Shown piece after piece: positions 1 to 9,100 of a DNA stretch of 64,000 nucleotides. Numbering within the stretch: the stretch's first letter is position 1; each line of letters begins with the position of its first letter. A program made the translations under genes and the position numbers. Origin of the DNA: an uncultured Chlamydiae bacterium. Lineage in GTDB: Bacteria; Chlamydiota; Chlamydiia; Chlamydiales; 2-12-FULL-49-11. The notes beneath the pieces are model-generated. The model saw only the letters and a list, made by a program, of their open reading frames with translations. It made no database searches and was not told the DNA's origin. The stretch spans positions 1 through 64,000 of the forward strand of contig CALKUQ010000020.1 of assembly GCA_937996705.1 (NCBI GenBank), read 5' to 3'.

Positions 1-413
1 GAGTAGATCGACTCTTTAGGGAAGAAGAAGGCGATTTCGGTTTTGGCGTTTTCTAGGCTGTCTGATCCGTGGACTGCGTTTGCATCTATGGAGTCTGCAA
101 AGTCTTTGCGGATGGTTCCTGGTGCGGCATTTTTAGGATCTGTGGCGCCCATGAGGTCACGGTTTTTTAGAACTGCGTTGTTGCCTTCAAGAACGGTAAC
201 TAGAATGGGGCCTGAAATCATGAATGATACGAGGTCATTGAAGAAGGGGCGAGCTGCGTGAACTTTATAGAATTCTTCAGCTTCTACTTTTGAAAGGTGG
301 ACCATTTTTGCTGCAATGATTTTGAGGCCAGAGGCTTCGAATCTGCTTAAAATTTGTCCTACTACATTTTTTGCAACTGCATCTGGTTTAATAATTGAAA
401 GTGTTTTTTCCAT
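1..413 (-). CDS. ndk: Nucleoside diphosphate kinase (partial, C-terminus beyond window)
   Basis: Transfers the gamma-phosphate of ATP to other nucleoside diphosphates through a phospho-histidine, in the cytosol. The reading frame from the ATG at 413 gives about 137 residues before the window edge, against roughly 140 for the family, so only the last few residues are missing. The N-terminus [13 protein letters not shown] is typical, and the active-site motif NAVHGSDS places the catalytic His at residue 115. It runs toward the window edge, divergent from the glycosyltransferase at 497, so the start regions share about 80 bp. Identification is close to certain. Confidence 0.96.
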   Translation of the reverse strand, partial: MEKTLSIIKPDAVAKNVVGQILSRFEASGLKIIAAKMVHLSKVEAEEFYKVHAARPFFNDLVSFMISGPILVTVLEGNNAVLKNRDLMGATDPKNAAPGTIRKDFADSIDANAVHGSDSLENAKTEIAFFFPKESIY

Positions 414-496
414 AATGTTCCTTGATTTTTTTAGTCCAATTTTAGTTCATTCAGGGATAACTTGCCAGAAAATGATGAAAAACTGAGAATATAGAG

Positions 497-1576
497 GTGA
501 AAAAAATATTGGTCTGTATTTTTAAGTATCATGGAGATGTTTTGCTCTCAGGGCCCGTCTTTACGGCGCTAAGGGAGAAGTACCCTGAGGCGGTGATTGA
601 TGCTTATTTATTTAAAGATACATTGCCTATGCTAGAAGGGCATCCAGCGATTTCAAGATTTATCCTTTTTGATCAGGCTTGGCGAAAGTACTCTTTGCCA
701 AGGAGAATTTTTCAAGAGGCAAAAATGTGGCTTAAGGTGCGCCGGGAATCTTATGATCTGGTCTTTAATTTAACTTCCGGGGATCGGGGGGCTTTGGTCG
801 CTTTAATTTCAGGGGCGAAAGTTCGTATTGGGATTGAGCGAGAAGGGGGGATGCGTCAAAAAAATGGCTTTTTTACAAAGGTTGTTAGGAAGACGCTCAC
901 ACATAGACATATTGTTGAAAGAAATTTAGACGTTGTCAGGGCGATTGGCATAGTCCCGCAGAATAAAGATTTGATTTTTGTGATTCCTGAAGGGGCAGCG
1001 AAACGAGTAGATGAGATTTTGCCCTACAAAGATTTTATTTTGATTCATCCTGTATCTAGGAGTCATTTTAAACATTGGCCTATGGAAAAGTTTCGCGAGT
1101 TGGTTGGGGATTTACGTGCCCAAGGGGAAAAGATCATCATTTCGGGAGGTCCTGGGAAAGAGGAGCAGAATTGGATTAAAGAGATCATGGCCCCATTTGT
1201 GGAGGATCCTTTTGTGCAGTCACTTGCAGGTAAGATCAATCTTAAAGAGATGGGAGCGCTCGTTCAAAGGGCAAAACTACTTGTTAGCATTGACTCTGTC
1301 CCTCCCCACATAGCCTCTGCTCTAAAAACTCCAGTGATTATCATCTTTGGCCCTTCTGACGATTTGAAATGGGGGCCTTGGAATAACCCGAATGCCCGGG
1401 TTGTCCGCCTCAATGACCTTCCATGCAAGCGGTGTGATCAGGAGGGGTGTGGGGGGACTTGGATGTCGCACTGTTTGATTGCCCTACCAAAAAATCTAGT
1501 CCTTCAAGAAATTAACTCTTATCTCTCTAATAGAAGGAATTGTGCCATTCCTTTAGAGAGCGAAGTCGTGACCTAG
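497..1576 (+). CDS. Glycosyltransferase family 9 (heptosyltransferase-like)
   Basis: A GT9 enzyme of the kind that adds heptose or a related sugar to lipopolysaccharide core. The GTG start at 497 gives 359 residues. GT9 features seen are the N-terminal KILVCIFKYHGDVLLSGP segment, an acceptor-side SGGPGKEE loop near residue 215, and the C-terminal signature SIDSVPPHIASALKTP followed by IIIFGPSD (about residues 255-285). The ADP-sugar-binding half is therefore complete. It ends convergently with lptB and overlaps its last codons by 24 bp. The nearby LPS export and Kdo genes suit a cell-envelope role. The donor sugar cannot be told from the sequence; WaaF, WaaC and WaaQ are all possible. Confidence 0.85.
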   Translation: MKKILVCIFKYHGDVLLSGPVFTALREKYPEAVIDAYLFKDTLPMLEGHPAISRFILFDQAWRKYSLPRRIFQEAKMWLKVRRESYDLVFNLTSGDRGALVALISGAKVRIGIEREGGMRQKNGFFTKVVRKTLTHRHIVERNLDVVRAIGIVPQNKDLIFVIPEGAAKRVDEILPYKDFILIHPVSRSHFKHWPMEKFRELVGDLRAQGEKIIISGGPGKEEQNWIKEIMAPFVEDPFVQSLAGKINLKEMGALVQRAKLLVSIDSVPPHIASALKTPVIIIFGPSDDLKWGPWNNPNARVVRLNDLPCKRCDQEGCGGTWMSHCLIALPKNLVLQEINSYLSNRRNCAIPLESEVVT

Positions 1577-2284
1577 ATAGGTGTGGCGTACATCTTCGTT
1601 GTGGAGTAAATCTTGAGTCGAGCCCGAGGCGAGGATGTGTCCTGAGGCGAGGAGATAGGACCTGTCTGCAAGGGAAAAAATTTCTCGCGCGTTGTGGTCT
1701 GTGATGAGGATGGAGATCCCTTTGTGTTTGAGTTGAAGGATCATTTTTTTTAAGTCAGAGATTGTTTTTGGGTCGATGTTAGCAAAGGGTTCATCGAGCA
1801 AAATAAGGCTTGGGCTCCGCACTAGCGTTCTGGCAATTTCGGTTCTTCGCTTTTCCCCTCCTGATAACAGTTGGGCTTTTTTCTTTGCTAGGTGAGTTAG
1901 GTTCATTTCCTGGAGAAGATTGTCTAATCTCTTTTTTTTATTACTCGGAGTTAGGTCGAGTGTTTCGAGAATTGACAAGAGATTTTCTTCCACCGTAAGA
2001 GATCTAAATATTGAAGGCTCTTGGGACAAATATCCGATCCCCAGGAGCGCCCGCTTATGAATCGGGAGCTTGGTAATATCTAACCCTTGAAAATAAATAG
2101 CCCCTTGATCGGGTTTTATTAAGCCCATTGTGATGTAAAAGGCTGTTGTCTTCCCAGCACCGTTGTGGCCTAAGAGCCCTACAATTTCCCCTTGGTTAAT
2201 GGAGAAAGAGAGATCGTTTAGAACCGATTTGCTCTGATACGACTTGCTGATCTGGGTTACTTCTAAGAGGGTTTCTTTTTCCAT
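1553..2284 (-). CDS. lptB: LPS export ABC transporter ATP-binding protein LptB
   Basis: The cytoplasmic ATPase that powers extraction of LPS from the inner membrane by LptFGC. The 243-residue protein has Walker A GHNGAGKTT (about residues 39-47), the signature LSGGEKRR and Walker B LILLDEPFANID, with the switch His in ITDHN. LptB typically carries LSGGE-RRR and DEPFAG-D, which this closely resembles. The start overlaps the end of the upstream LptA-like gene by 22 bp, indicating translational coupling in a kdsA-lptC-lptA-lptB operon. In C. trachomatis the same ATPase (yhbG, CT653) also sits beside kdsA. Confidence 0.93.
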   Translation of the reverse strand: MEKETLLEVTQISKSYQSKSVLNDLSFSINQGEIVGLLGHNGAGKTTAFYITMGLIKPDQGAIYFQGLDITKLPIHKRALLGIGYLSQEPSIFRSLTVEENLLSILETLDLTPSNKKKRLDNLLQEMNLTHLAKKKAQLLSGGEKRRTEIARTLVRSPSLILLDEPFANIDPKTISDLKKMILQLKHKGISILITDHNAREIFSLADRSYLLASGHILASGSTQDLLHNEDVRHTYLGHDFAL

Positions 2285-2910
2285 AGATCCAATAAGTTAA
2301 CAGTTTCGTCACTCTCTAAAACAAAAGAGACTTTGCCAATTCCATGGAGGGAGTGGTCTTTTAATTCATAGACAAGTGTTCCCGCATTCCCTTTAATTGA
2401 GCCATTGGTGATATCAACTCCCTCTGTAAAAACAAGAGTTTGGGGTTCATCATTTTCAAAAGTTAGATAGGCCGATTTAGCATGAATGAGAGTCTCCCCT
2501 TTAGAGAAGGAGATGGGGAGCAGTTTGCTAGTAAATGTGAGTTTCATGCTCGATTTTTCAAACTGGGTCTCTCCATCGCAAGTGAGAGAAAAATTTTCCT
2601 TAGAGCCGTAGAGTGTAGTAGGCCCTTTTGCTACAATTTCCTCTTTGGTGCTATCGAGTAAAAGCTCACTTGCAACTAATCGGTCCTCTTTAAATAGAAA
2701 TTCGACATTCGATTTTAAAATGGCTTGTAAAAATGAGGATTCGGTTAATCCGGAAACTTCAGCTTCATCTGCAGTAACAATTCCAAGAGGGTGTTTGATC
2801 GAGACATGGCCGTGAAGGGAGAGATTTTTGTCCTTATAGGAAATTTGATCTGAGGATAAAAAGGTGTCGCTTGCAAGAGAAACAAAAGGGGCTAATAAAA
2901 AAAAGATCAT
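2263..2910 (-). CDS. LptA/OstA-like periplasmic LPS transport protein
   Basis: Likely the periplasmic bridge protein that carries LPS between LptC and LptD. The 215-residue product begins with a signal peptide (MIFFLLAPFVSLASD) and continues with the repetitive beta-strand pattern of the OstA fold, including the phrase HVSIKHPLGIVTADEAEV, as OstA proteins show. Its start overlaps the end of the LptC-like gene by 4 bp and its end overlaps lptB by 22 bp. Primary sequence conservation is low in this family, so the call rests on fold pattern, size and operon position. Confidence 0.75.
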   Translation of the reverse strand: MIFFLLAPFVSLASDTFLSSDQISYKDKNLSLHGHVSIKHPLGIVTADEAEVSGLTESSFLQAILKSNVEFLFKEDRLVASELLLDSTKEEIVAKGPTTLYGSKENFSLTCDGETQFEKSSMKLTFTSKLLPISFSKGETLIHAKSAYLTFENDEPQTLVFTEGVDITNGSIKGNAGTLVYELKDHSLHGIGKVSFVLESDETVNLLDLWKKKPS

Positions 2911-3464
2911 AAAGACTCACTTGATTGAAGGTGTGCGGAAAAGCCTGAGGCGGTAAAAGCTAAAGGGGAACCGTCAAAAGAGAGGGTTAGATCTTTAGCC
3001 AAACAGGAAAATAGGGTGCTTGCAGGCTCGTTTACTTGATAAGAGGAGAGAAAGGCCTCATGGGCTTTGAGGGTGTGTTTTTGGTAGTTAAAATCACCAC
3101 TAGAGGCTTTAAGATATTTAACGTCTTTGTTTTCTAGGTCTTGCATCCAGATTTTTAAGTTGGAGAGTGTCTCGATCAAAGCGTGGTTGGTTTCTGATTT
3201 TTCCAGGCGTAAGGTGGAAAAGGGGCTTTCTAGGTGGCAATACATTCTAGCCTCTTTTGAGGAGACCCACATCTCTTTGGATACCCCGTTTCTGTATTGA
3301 AAGATGGATTCAGGGGCTTTGGGGACTTTTGCTGTCCGATAGCTTGTGTATTTAGAGGAGTCTTGTTTCAGCAGAGGGTGGAAAAAAATTTTGTAAACCA
3401 TGCCACTCAAACAAAGGAGCCAAATGGAGAGAAAGGAAAAAAGAGTTTTATAAAAGTGTTGCAT
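2907..3464 (-). CDS. LptC-like bitopic LPS export protein
   Basis: Probable inner-membrane-anchored LptC homologue. I chose the ATG at 3464 (MQHFYKTLFSFLS), which gives 185 residues, over an upstream in-frame start that lies within kdsA and would prepend non-hydrophobic sequence. The N-terminus has one transmembrane segment (about residues 8-25) and the rest looks like periplasmic beta structure. It overlaps the kdsA end by 17 bp and lptA by 4 bp. Its position between kdsA and lptA matches CT654. LptC is inferred mainly from topology and neighbours. Confidence 0.65.
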   Translation of the reverse strand: MQHFYKTLFSFLSIWLLCLSGMVYKIFFHPLLKQDSSKYTSYRTAKVPKAPESIFQYRNGVSKEMWVSSKEARMYCHLESPFSTLRLEKSETNHALIETLSNLKIWMQDLENKDVKYLKASSGDFNYQKHTLKAHEAFLSSYQVNEPASTLFSCLAKDLTLSFDGSPLAFTASGFSAHLQSSESL

Positions 3465-4266
3465 TTTGCCCCATAAATTGATGGAGGTTATAAAGAAGGT
3501 CGAGGAGGGGTCTAAGTCTATCGAGGGGCCATTGGCTTTTACTGTCACTTTTAGCTTTGTCTGGATCGGGGTGCGTCTCTATAAAGATTGCATCAGCCCC
3601 AGCTGCAATTGCCGATTTTGCAAGTGTCGGAATAAAGTGTCTATCTCCAGAAGAGACATTTCCAAGTCCCCCTGGAAGTTGAACGGAATGGGAGGCGTCA
3701 AAGCAGACAGGGGCGCCAAAACTCTTCATAATCGGAATGCCACGCATATCGCAGACTAAATTGTTGTAGCCAAAAGAAAATCCACGCTCTGTGAGCATTA
3801 GATTAGGATTGTTTGCCTCTTTTACCTTTAAAACGACCTGGTTCATATCGTGAGGAGCTACAAATTGCCCTTTTTTTACGTTGAGCGGTTTTCCTGTTTT
3901 AGCCGATTCTAAAATCAAATCGGTTTGCCTACAAAGAAAGGCGGGGATTTGAATCAAATCGATTACTTTTGCCGCAGGTGCTGCTTGCTCGGGTGTATGA
4001 ATATCGGTGGTGACAGGTAGATGGAATCGATCTTTTACTGTTTGCAAAAGGGATAGCCCCTCTTCAAGGCCAGGCCCTCTAAAGGAGTGAATGCTGGATC
4101 GATTTGCTTTATCAAAGCTCGATTTAAAAATAAAAGGGTAGGGGCAAATTTCGAGCAGCCTTTCTGCGCATTCAAGAACCAAGCTCGAAGATTCCATCAC
4201 GCAGGGGCCTAATATAAACACCAGAGGCGCTTTCCCGCCAATTTCAATATTGCCTACTTTCATCAT
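3448..4266 (-). CDS. kdsA: 3-deoxy-8-phosphooctulonate synthase (Kdo-8-P synthase)
   Basis: Condenses phosphoenolpyruvate and arabinose-5-phosphate to Kdo-8-phosphate, the first committed step to the Kdo of LPS. At 272 residues it has the family's usual length. Recognisable motifs are FILGPCVMES near the N-terminus, FKSSFDKANRSS, TDIHTPEQ, KKGQFVAPHDM, FDASHSVQLPG and ETHPDPDKAKSD. The start at 4266 follows the expected N-terminus. It is the first gene of a tightly overlapping operon with the Lpt export genes, which couples synthesis of inner-core sugar to LPS export. Identification is secure. Confidence 0.97.
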   Translation of the reverse strand: MMKVGNIEIGGKAPLVFILGPCVMESSSLVLECAERLLEICPYPFIFKSSFDKANRSSIHSFRGPGLEEGLSLLQTVKDRFHLPVTTDIHTPEQAAPAAKVIDLIQIPAFLCRQTDLILESAKTGKPLNVKKGQFVAPHDMNQVVLKVKEANNPNLMLTERGFSFGYNNLVCDMRGIPIMKSFGAPVCFDASHSVQLPGGLGNVSSGDRHFIPTLAKSAIAAGADAIFIETHPDPDKAKSDSKSQWPLDRLRPLLDLLYNLHQFMGQNATLL

Positions 4267-4361
4267 AGAGCAAACTATACTCAGAAATCACTTAAAAATC
4301 TTCATTTTTTAAGGGGTAGTGCTCCTCTTTCGAAAATTAGATTTTTAAAAGCGGTTCCGAT

Positions 4362-4979
4362 TTAGTGTAATTCTCTATAAAGACCTGGAGGTTTATCTAA
4401 TAGAAATCTGCACGCTTGAAGAGCCCCCCTTGCAAAGGCCTTTCGATCAAAGGCCTCATGAATAATCTCTAAGGTTTCAAACTCTAGATGAAGGGTGATT
4501 TTATGCAATCCCACGGCATCGCCCTCGCGTATAGAGCTAATTTTTGAGGGAGAGGGGAGTCGATTTGCAAGCTCAAGAGCTGTCCCGCTAGGGGCATCTT
4601 TTTTTCTTGCATGGTGGGTTTCGCTGATTGCATAACTTCCTTTAGGAAGTAAGTCGATGATTTTTTTTACTAATCCAATTCCCTCAGAGAAATTCGCCGA
4701 TAAAAAAATAGGGATTTGAGAGGCGGCGAGAGAGAGCTCGCTTAGGGTTTCGGTGTCAAGGCCTGTAACACCAATAACATAGGGTTTTTTCGCCTGAAGA
4801 ATTTTTGGTAAATTTAGTCTGACAGCCTCTTTAGAGGAAAGATCAAGCGCTACATCACACTCGTGTAACAGGGACGAAATGTCTGAATTTTTTACAATGC
4901 TTACAACTTCTATCTCTTGAGATAGAGCAAGGACCGACTTACCCATCCGCCCCTCAGCTCCGATCAATCCAAGTTTCAT
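4362..4979 (-). CDS. dapB: 4-hydroxy-tetrahydrodipicolinate reductase
   Basis: NAD(P)H-dependent reductase in the diaminopimelate/lysine pathway, needed for peptidoglycan stem peptides. The N-terminal Rossmann motif GAEGRMG is at residues 7-13, and the signature ETHHARKKDAPSGTA at residues 120-134 holds the catalytic His pair and Lys. At 205 residues it is shorter than the E. coli enzyme (about 270), though both domains are recognisable. It lies 95 bp upstream of kdsA on the same strand, so it may share transcription with the LPS operon. Confidence 0.93.
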   Translation of the reverse strand: MKLGLIGAEGRMGKSVLALSQEIEVVSIVKNSDISSLLHECDVALDLSSKEAVRLNLPKILQAKKPYVIGVTGLDTETLSELSLAASQIPIFLSANFSEGIGLVKKIIDLLPKGSYAISETHHARKKDAPSGTALELANRLPSPSKISSIREGDAVGLHKITLHLEFETLEIIHEAFDRKAFARGALQACRFLLDKPPGLYRELH

Positions 4980-5019
4980 CCTAGTTTTCCTATTTCAAAA
5001 AAGATATCAGCCGGTCGGT

Positions 5020-5349
5020 TTAAACCCTTGCTTGAGGACTTCTTGCTCTAGAAGAGTGGGGCCGCCTTCCTGTCCTTATATACCTAATATACCTAGTTGC
5101 TCTTCTTCGACGACGGTCTGCTAATTGATCAGCTCCTCGTTGTTCCGGAGGTAGAGTTTGTGTGGGTTGTCTTGAGTTTGGGCGGGCTTGAAATAGAGAA
5201 AGAAATTGAATCCAAAGAGCAGAGATCTTGTTAGCAAGGGAGAGAAGGAGTCCTTGGATTCTTTTTAAGGGGATATGTCTATTTACGCAGTTTGCTAGGG
5301 GAACGCAAAATGTAGGGCAGCTTGCAGTTGAGTGTCTGGGTCGTAGCAT
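5020..5349 (-). CDS. Small Arg-rich hypothetical protein
   Basis: A 109-residue ORF I do not recognise. In its favour is a Shine-Dalgarno-like AGGAGA ten bases upstream of the ATG at 5349, and a composition that changes along its length: a Cys/Arg N-terminus, a hydrophobic stretch around LLLSLANKISALWIQFLSLF (about residues 34-53), then a very basic tail with RRRRR and RTGRRPHSSRARS. The tail could bind nucleic acid or acidic lipid, but that is a guess. It fills the gap between dapB and tRNA-Arg. A chance ORF is possible. Confidence 0.4.
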   Translation of the reverse strand: MLRPRHSTASCPTFCVPLANCVNRHIPLKRIQGLLLSLANKISALWIQFLSLFQARPNSRQPTQTLPPEQRGADQLADRRRRRATRYIRYIRTGRRPHSSRARSPQARV

Positions 5350-5526
5350 AGTATTGGAATCTCCTGGTTGTTAGGCTGCTTATCTTCCAACAAAAGCGCT
5401 CCCTCTAGGGGCTCCCCCTTCTAGCTGAAAGAAAAAGCAGGAATATGTAAGTGCCTCGATTATACCTAACGGATTATAAATTTGGAACTGCTATATACAA
5501 GTAGAAAATTTTTTATAAGTTCGAGC

Positions 5527-5555
5527 TTGCAAATGATTTGAATTTTTTGTAGAAT
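5527..5555 (+). promoter_or_regulatory. Sigma-70-type promoter for tRNA-Arg(TCT)
   Basis: TTGCAA at 5527-5532 and TAGAAT at 5550-5555 are separated by exactly 17 bases and lie 15 bp upstream of the tRNA. Both boxes are close to consensus and the position suits the tRNA start. Confidence 0.65.
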
Positions 5556-5570
5556 GTTCACCTTTACTGA

Positions 5571-5643
5571 GGACTGATAGCTCAGTGGATAGAGCACCCG
5601 CCTTCTAAGCGGGCGGTCGCAGGTTCGAGTCCTGCTCAGTCCG
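5571..5643 (+). tRNA. tRNA-Arg (anticodon TCT)
   Basis: A complete cloverleaf. The acceptor stem GGACTGA pairs perfectly with TCAGTCC, the D-arm has GCTCAGTGGATAGAGC, and the T-arm contains GGTTCGAGTCC. The anticodon stem CCGCC/GGCGG-type pairing encloses a loop with TCT, reading AGA arginine codons. CCA is not encoded. Confidence 0.96.
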
Positions 5644-5704
5644 ATCTTTTGTTGAGATAAAAAAACCTGGTTTTTGAATTGCAAAGTGGCTACTTTGTGG
5701 AATT

Positions 5705-8314
5705 ATGGGGCAAAAAAAAGAGTATATATTTTTTGAAAATGAGTATTTAGGTAGTGTTCAGTTCGCGCCTGGAGCTTTTTCAAAGGAGATTTATGCTGAG
5801 TTAGAAGCGCCAGAGTTTAAAAAATTAGGGACCTTTCATAAGCATGAAAGGGTAAATAAGCTTCTCTTAAAAGCGATTATATCTGAGAAAAGCACTCTCT
5901 TTTTGCTTCCACAAGTGATTGGTTTTATATCGCATGTGAAAAAGGAGATCCCCTCTTACCATTTGACAAGCTTCGAATTTTGGCTGGGACAGCATTCTGA
6001 GCTTTCTGAAACTGAGAAAATGGAGGTGAGGGGTAAAATTGTGGGGAAATGGATCCCAAGATCTGAATATCAAAATTTTTTCCCCCTCCAAGCTAAGGGA
6101 TTTTTGCCTGGATCTCACTATTCCTATGCACATATTTCGCCAGATTTGGATACGACAGTTGCCTCATTTGCATGCTTTTTAGCCGCTTTTGGAGCAAAAG
6201 TAGGAGAGCGTAGACATCACTGGATGGTCCCTGGAGGACCTCCAAAAGAGTCTATGGAGATTGAGTTTTTTTTCAGAAAAGCTCTCGGACAAGAGGTGTT
6301 TTCAACAATTGGATCTTCAAGCTCAAAATTTTCTATTGCAGCGCTAGATCTGATTTCGCAAAAGAACATCCTGCAAAAACCGGCATCAACACTTACCTAT
6401 GATATTGATCCAGAGAGAGGCAGAGGCGCGGTCATCTTGGTAGATGAGAGAGGTTGTTATTTAGGGGATTGGAGATCCGTTGATGTCGATCCTGTTAGAT
6501 CAATTATTGGGAGATTTCGCAACTTTTTATCCGAATATCAGAACAAGTTTGTGGTTGGAATCATTACCCTCTTTTCCAAGGATCCTCTGGAGTTGAAGGA
6601 TTGGACTGGATTTTTGCAAGAGAAGTTTTCAGAGAAATTCGGCGAAAGTTTTGCTGCTAGGGAGCTTACAGAAAAGCAGCGCATCTTGTTAGATAAATTT
6701 ATTAAAGAAGTTTTGTTTATACAAAACGGGTTAAATGCGACAATCGGCGAATTTTTTGAAGTTGCAAAAAGTTTTGGATTTGCAGAACTTCAGATGAAGT
6801 TAGAGCAAATTAAGCAGAGCTCTCTTTTTGATAGAAGTGGAGAATTAACTGAGAATCGCGCGCACATATTCAGAAAATTAGAAGGGATTTTACTCGCTGA
6901 AAAAGAGGCGTTTAATAGGTTTTTTCTCTATATTGATTCTTTAGAAGCGGCCATGGAAGTAAAGAGAAAGGTGTTAGATCGCGAGCCTACCTTTTTAAGT
7001 CATACTGCGGAATACGAAGAAATTGTAGAAGCGATGAAGGACTATAGTCATCTTACGGTAATCTATCATGAAAATGGGGCTCATTATCCTCTTGGTGTAA
7101 TTTACGCAGAGGATGTAAAGCAGAAGGTGATAGCGACCACTTCTTGGAACGATTTTTCAAATCCTGGGGAGACTGAGATGATTGAAGGGGTGGATCTTAT
7201 CAGCGTTCTTGATCATCATAAAAGCCATATTTTAACCTCAAGGCCCGCATTTACTAGTGTAAGGGCGGACGCTCAATCGACAAATTCGATCATTGCTAGA
7301 ATCAATTTTGATATTAACGACAGATACTCAACAGGTGCAATGACACTCGAGGAGATCGAGTTTGGAATCAGAGAGATTGCCCAAAATTTAGATTCCCCAA
7401 GTAAAGTGAGAATTATGCAACGCCTGTTACAGAAGAAAAATGCAGCGTTGACTCAAAGGGACTATTTCATCTCCCCTGATAGGGAAATTCTTGAGTATTT
7501 GCAATACATTTTTGCGATGCTTGACGATACAGATCTTTTGACAAAAGTCTCTCCCTATGATGTGGATAGCATGGCAGGGTTATTGAATAGACTTAAATCA
7601 ATTATGCTTAAAAAAGAGGTTGAGGTTGTCCACTTTGACGATTTTTCTAGAAGTGACCCGGAATTTTCCAAAAAAGCTGCGCAAAGACTTCTTCAGACGC
7701 CAGATCTATATTCCCTCTACGGGGTGATCTACAAGGCAAGGGAAGAGGCGATTGATAAGGTAATTCAAGAGACAACTAGCGAGAATGAAACTCACTTTTT
7801 TCAAGATACAAAATTTTTAGGGCCCGGTAGTTACGCAGCAATTGGGCAGTTTAAGCATTTTGAAAGAAATGAGAAGATTCTCAGAAAACACCTTAGTGAA
7901 ATCCGAAAAGTTTGGGTGCAAAGGAGCAAAAAAATCTCTGAGGAGAGGGCAAAGGTGAGTCTTCATCTCTTTATGCTTTCCACCGTCCCATCAGCTGAGG
8001 AGCTTTTTTCTGGAAATCCTGCTCAGGCCACTTATAAAGATGAACTATGGTTTTGGATCCCTGACGATAAGAAGGCAGAGCATCAGCTAAAAAACTTTTT
8101 GCAAGACTTTAGCAAATCACAAAAATTGGATAAACAGATATTAGGTGTTGAGTTTTTAGGGCAATCCGTTCGATATGAGCACGTTTTTATGGAGGCTTTT
8201 GCCCATAAAGAGGTCCATTTTACCAGCGTCAAGAGCGATCTCAATATGATTGTTCTTAAAATTGAAATCGGCTCCCTTGTTTCCCGTAAAACTGACATTG
8301 CAGTCTACTTATGA
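5705..8314 (+). CDS. Large DHH-superfamily phosphoesterase-like protein
   Basis: An 869-residue protein, much longer than typical DHH enzymes. The first part contains AHISPDLDTTVASFACFLAA (about residues 140-160), which resembles the metal-binding D-x-D motif of DHH phosphoesterases. A second block near residue 500 has the hallmark SVLDHHKSH, followed by DAQSTNSIIA and, later, MLDDTDLLTKVSPYDVDS, a pattern like family-II pyrophosphatases (DHHK, then DT..SP..D). A roughly 150-residue helical insertion separates the two blocks. Substrate is unknown; pyrophosphate, oligoribonucleotides or cyclic dinucleotides are all possible for the superfamily. Its stop overlaps the next gene by 4 bp. Confidence 0.65.
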   Translation: MGQKKEYIFFENEYLGSVQFAPGAFSKEIYAELEAPEFKKLGTFHKHERVNKLLLKAIISEKSTLFLLPQVIGFISHVKKEIPSYHLTSFEFWLGQHSELSETEKMEVRGKIVGKWIPRSEYQNFFPLQAKGFLPGSHYSYAHISPDLDTTVASFACFLAAFGAKVGERRHHWMVPGGPPKESMEIEFFFRKALGQEVFSTIGSSSSKFSIAALDLISQKNILQKPASTLTYDIDPERGRGAVILVDERGCYLGDWRSVDVDPVRSIIGRFRNFLSEYQNKFVVGIITLFSKDPLELKDWTGFLQEKFSEKFGESFAARELTEKQRILLDKFIKEVLFIQNGLNATIGEFFEVAKSFGFAELQMKLEQIKQSSLFDRSGELTENRAHIFRKLEGILLAEKEAFNRFFLYIDSLEAAMEVKRKVLDREPTFLSHTAEYEEIVEAMKDYSHLTVIYHENGAHYPLGVIYAEDVKQKVIATTSWNDFSNPGETEMIEGVDLISVLDHHKSHILTSRPAFTSVRADAQSTNSIIARINFDINDRYSTGAMTLEEIEFGIREIAQNLDSPSKVRIMQRLLQKKNAALTQRDYFISPDREILEYLQYIFAMLDDTDLLTKVSPYDVDSMAGLLNRLKSIMLKKEVEVVHFDDFSRSDPEFSKKAAQRLLQTPDLYSLYGVIYKAREEAIDKVIQETTSENETHFFQDTKFLGPGSYAAIGQFKHFERNEKILRKHLSEIRKVWVQRSKKISEERAKVSLHLFMLSTVPSAEELFSGNPAQATYKDELWFWIPDDKKAEHQLKNFLQDFSKSQKLDKQILGVEFLGQSVRYEHVFMEAFAHKEVHFTSVKSDLNMIVLKIEIGSLVSRKTDIAVYL

Positions 8315-9045
8315 AAGAAATTAAATATTACGGATTTCACTCTTGTTTAGCTCTCTTTGAGGCAAGAAAAGAGGAGATAATCAGAGTTTATATCAACGAG
8401 AAAAATGTCCCCTTTTTTAAGCACGTTCTTAAATGGTGCAGTCAGAATAAAAAAGCGTATCACATTATTTCGGATGAAGAGCTTGAAAAAGTGAGCACCT
8501 CTGTCCATCATGAAGGAGTTTGCATTCTTGCAAAAGAGCTGGGCTTTATCTCTTGGGAAATTGCTTTAGCAAGCATTAGTAAAACAAAGGGGAAGCTATG
8601 CCTTCTTTATCTCGATGGCGTCCAAAATCCCCACAACATTGGTTCGATAATTAGAGCCCTTGCCCACTTTGGGGTTCCCTATATTTTAGGGGAAAAGGGG
8701 AAATTGCCTCCCCTCTCTCCCTCAGCTTATCGAATTGCGAAAGGGGGGGCTGAATTTACAAGATTGGTAGCAGTCGATAAGTCGATTCAAACGCTAAAGC
8801 TTCTAAAACAAAAGGGTTTTTCCCTTGTCACTACTTCGTCGCATGAGGGGGGGTCTCTCTATGACTGTAAATTTTCTGAAAAATCTATTATCGTTATGGG
8901 ATCGGAAAGTGATGGGGTCTCTAAAAACCTCTTTCAACTTGCAGAAAGCAAAATTCAAATCCCAGGGACAGGCCACGTGGAAAGCCTGAATGTTGCTATA
9001 GCTACATCTCTTTGTATTTCTGAGTTCGCCCGGCAGCATCGCTAA
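8311..9045 (+). CDS. SpoU/TrmH-family RNA 2'-O-methyltransferase
   Basis: SAM-dependent methyltransferase of the SPOUT superfamily that methylates the ribose of tRNA or rRNA. The 244-residue protein has an N-terminal substrate-binding region and the three SpoU motifs: DGVQNPHNIGSIIRA (motif 1), VMGSESDGVS (motif 2) and ESLNVAIATS (motif 3). The length and N-terminal extension suggest a TrmH-group member resembling RlmB or YfiF rather than the short TrmL. It overlaps the DHH gene by 4 bp, so the two are co-translated. The target nucleotide is not predictable here. Confidence 0.88.
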   Translation: MKEIKYYGFHSCLALFEARKEEIIRVYINEKNVPFFKHVLKWCSQNKKAYHIISDEELEKVSTSVHHEGVCILAKELGFISWEIALASISKTKGKLCLLYLDGVQNPHNIGSIIRALAHFGVPYILGEKGKLPPLSPSAYRIAKGGAEFTRLVAVDKSIQTLKLLKQKGFSLVTTSSHEGGSLYDCKFSEKSIIVMGSESDGVSKNLFQLAESKIQIPGTGHVESLNVAIATSLCISEFARQHR

Positions 9046-9100
9046 GGGTTCAAAATTTCTTAAGAGGGGGGATCAACCCGAGCCTCTTATAAATAAAAAA

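Noticed and set aside
5466..5684. Minus-strand ORF of about 72 codons across tRNA-Arg(TCT)
   Set aside because: It is the antisense reading of the tRNA; the peptide phrase SRTRTCDRPLRRR is a known artefact of tRNA-Arg.
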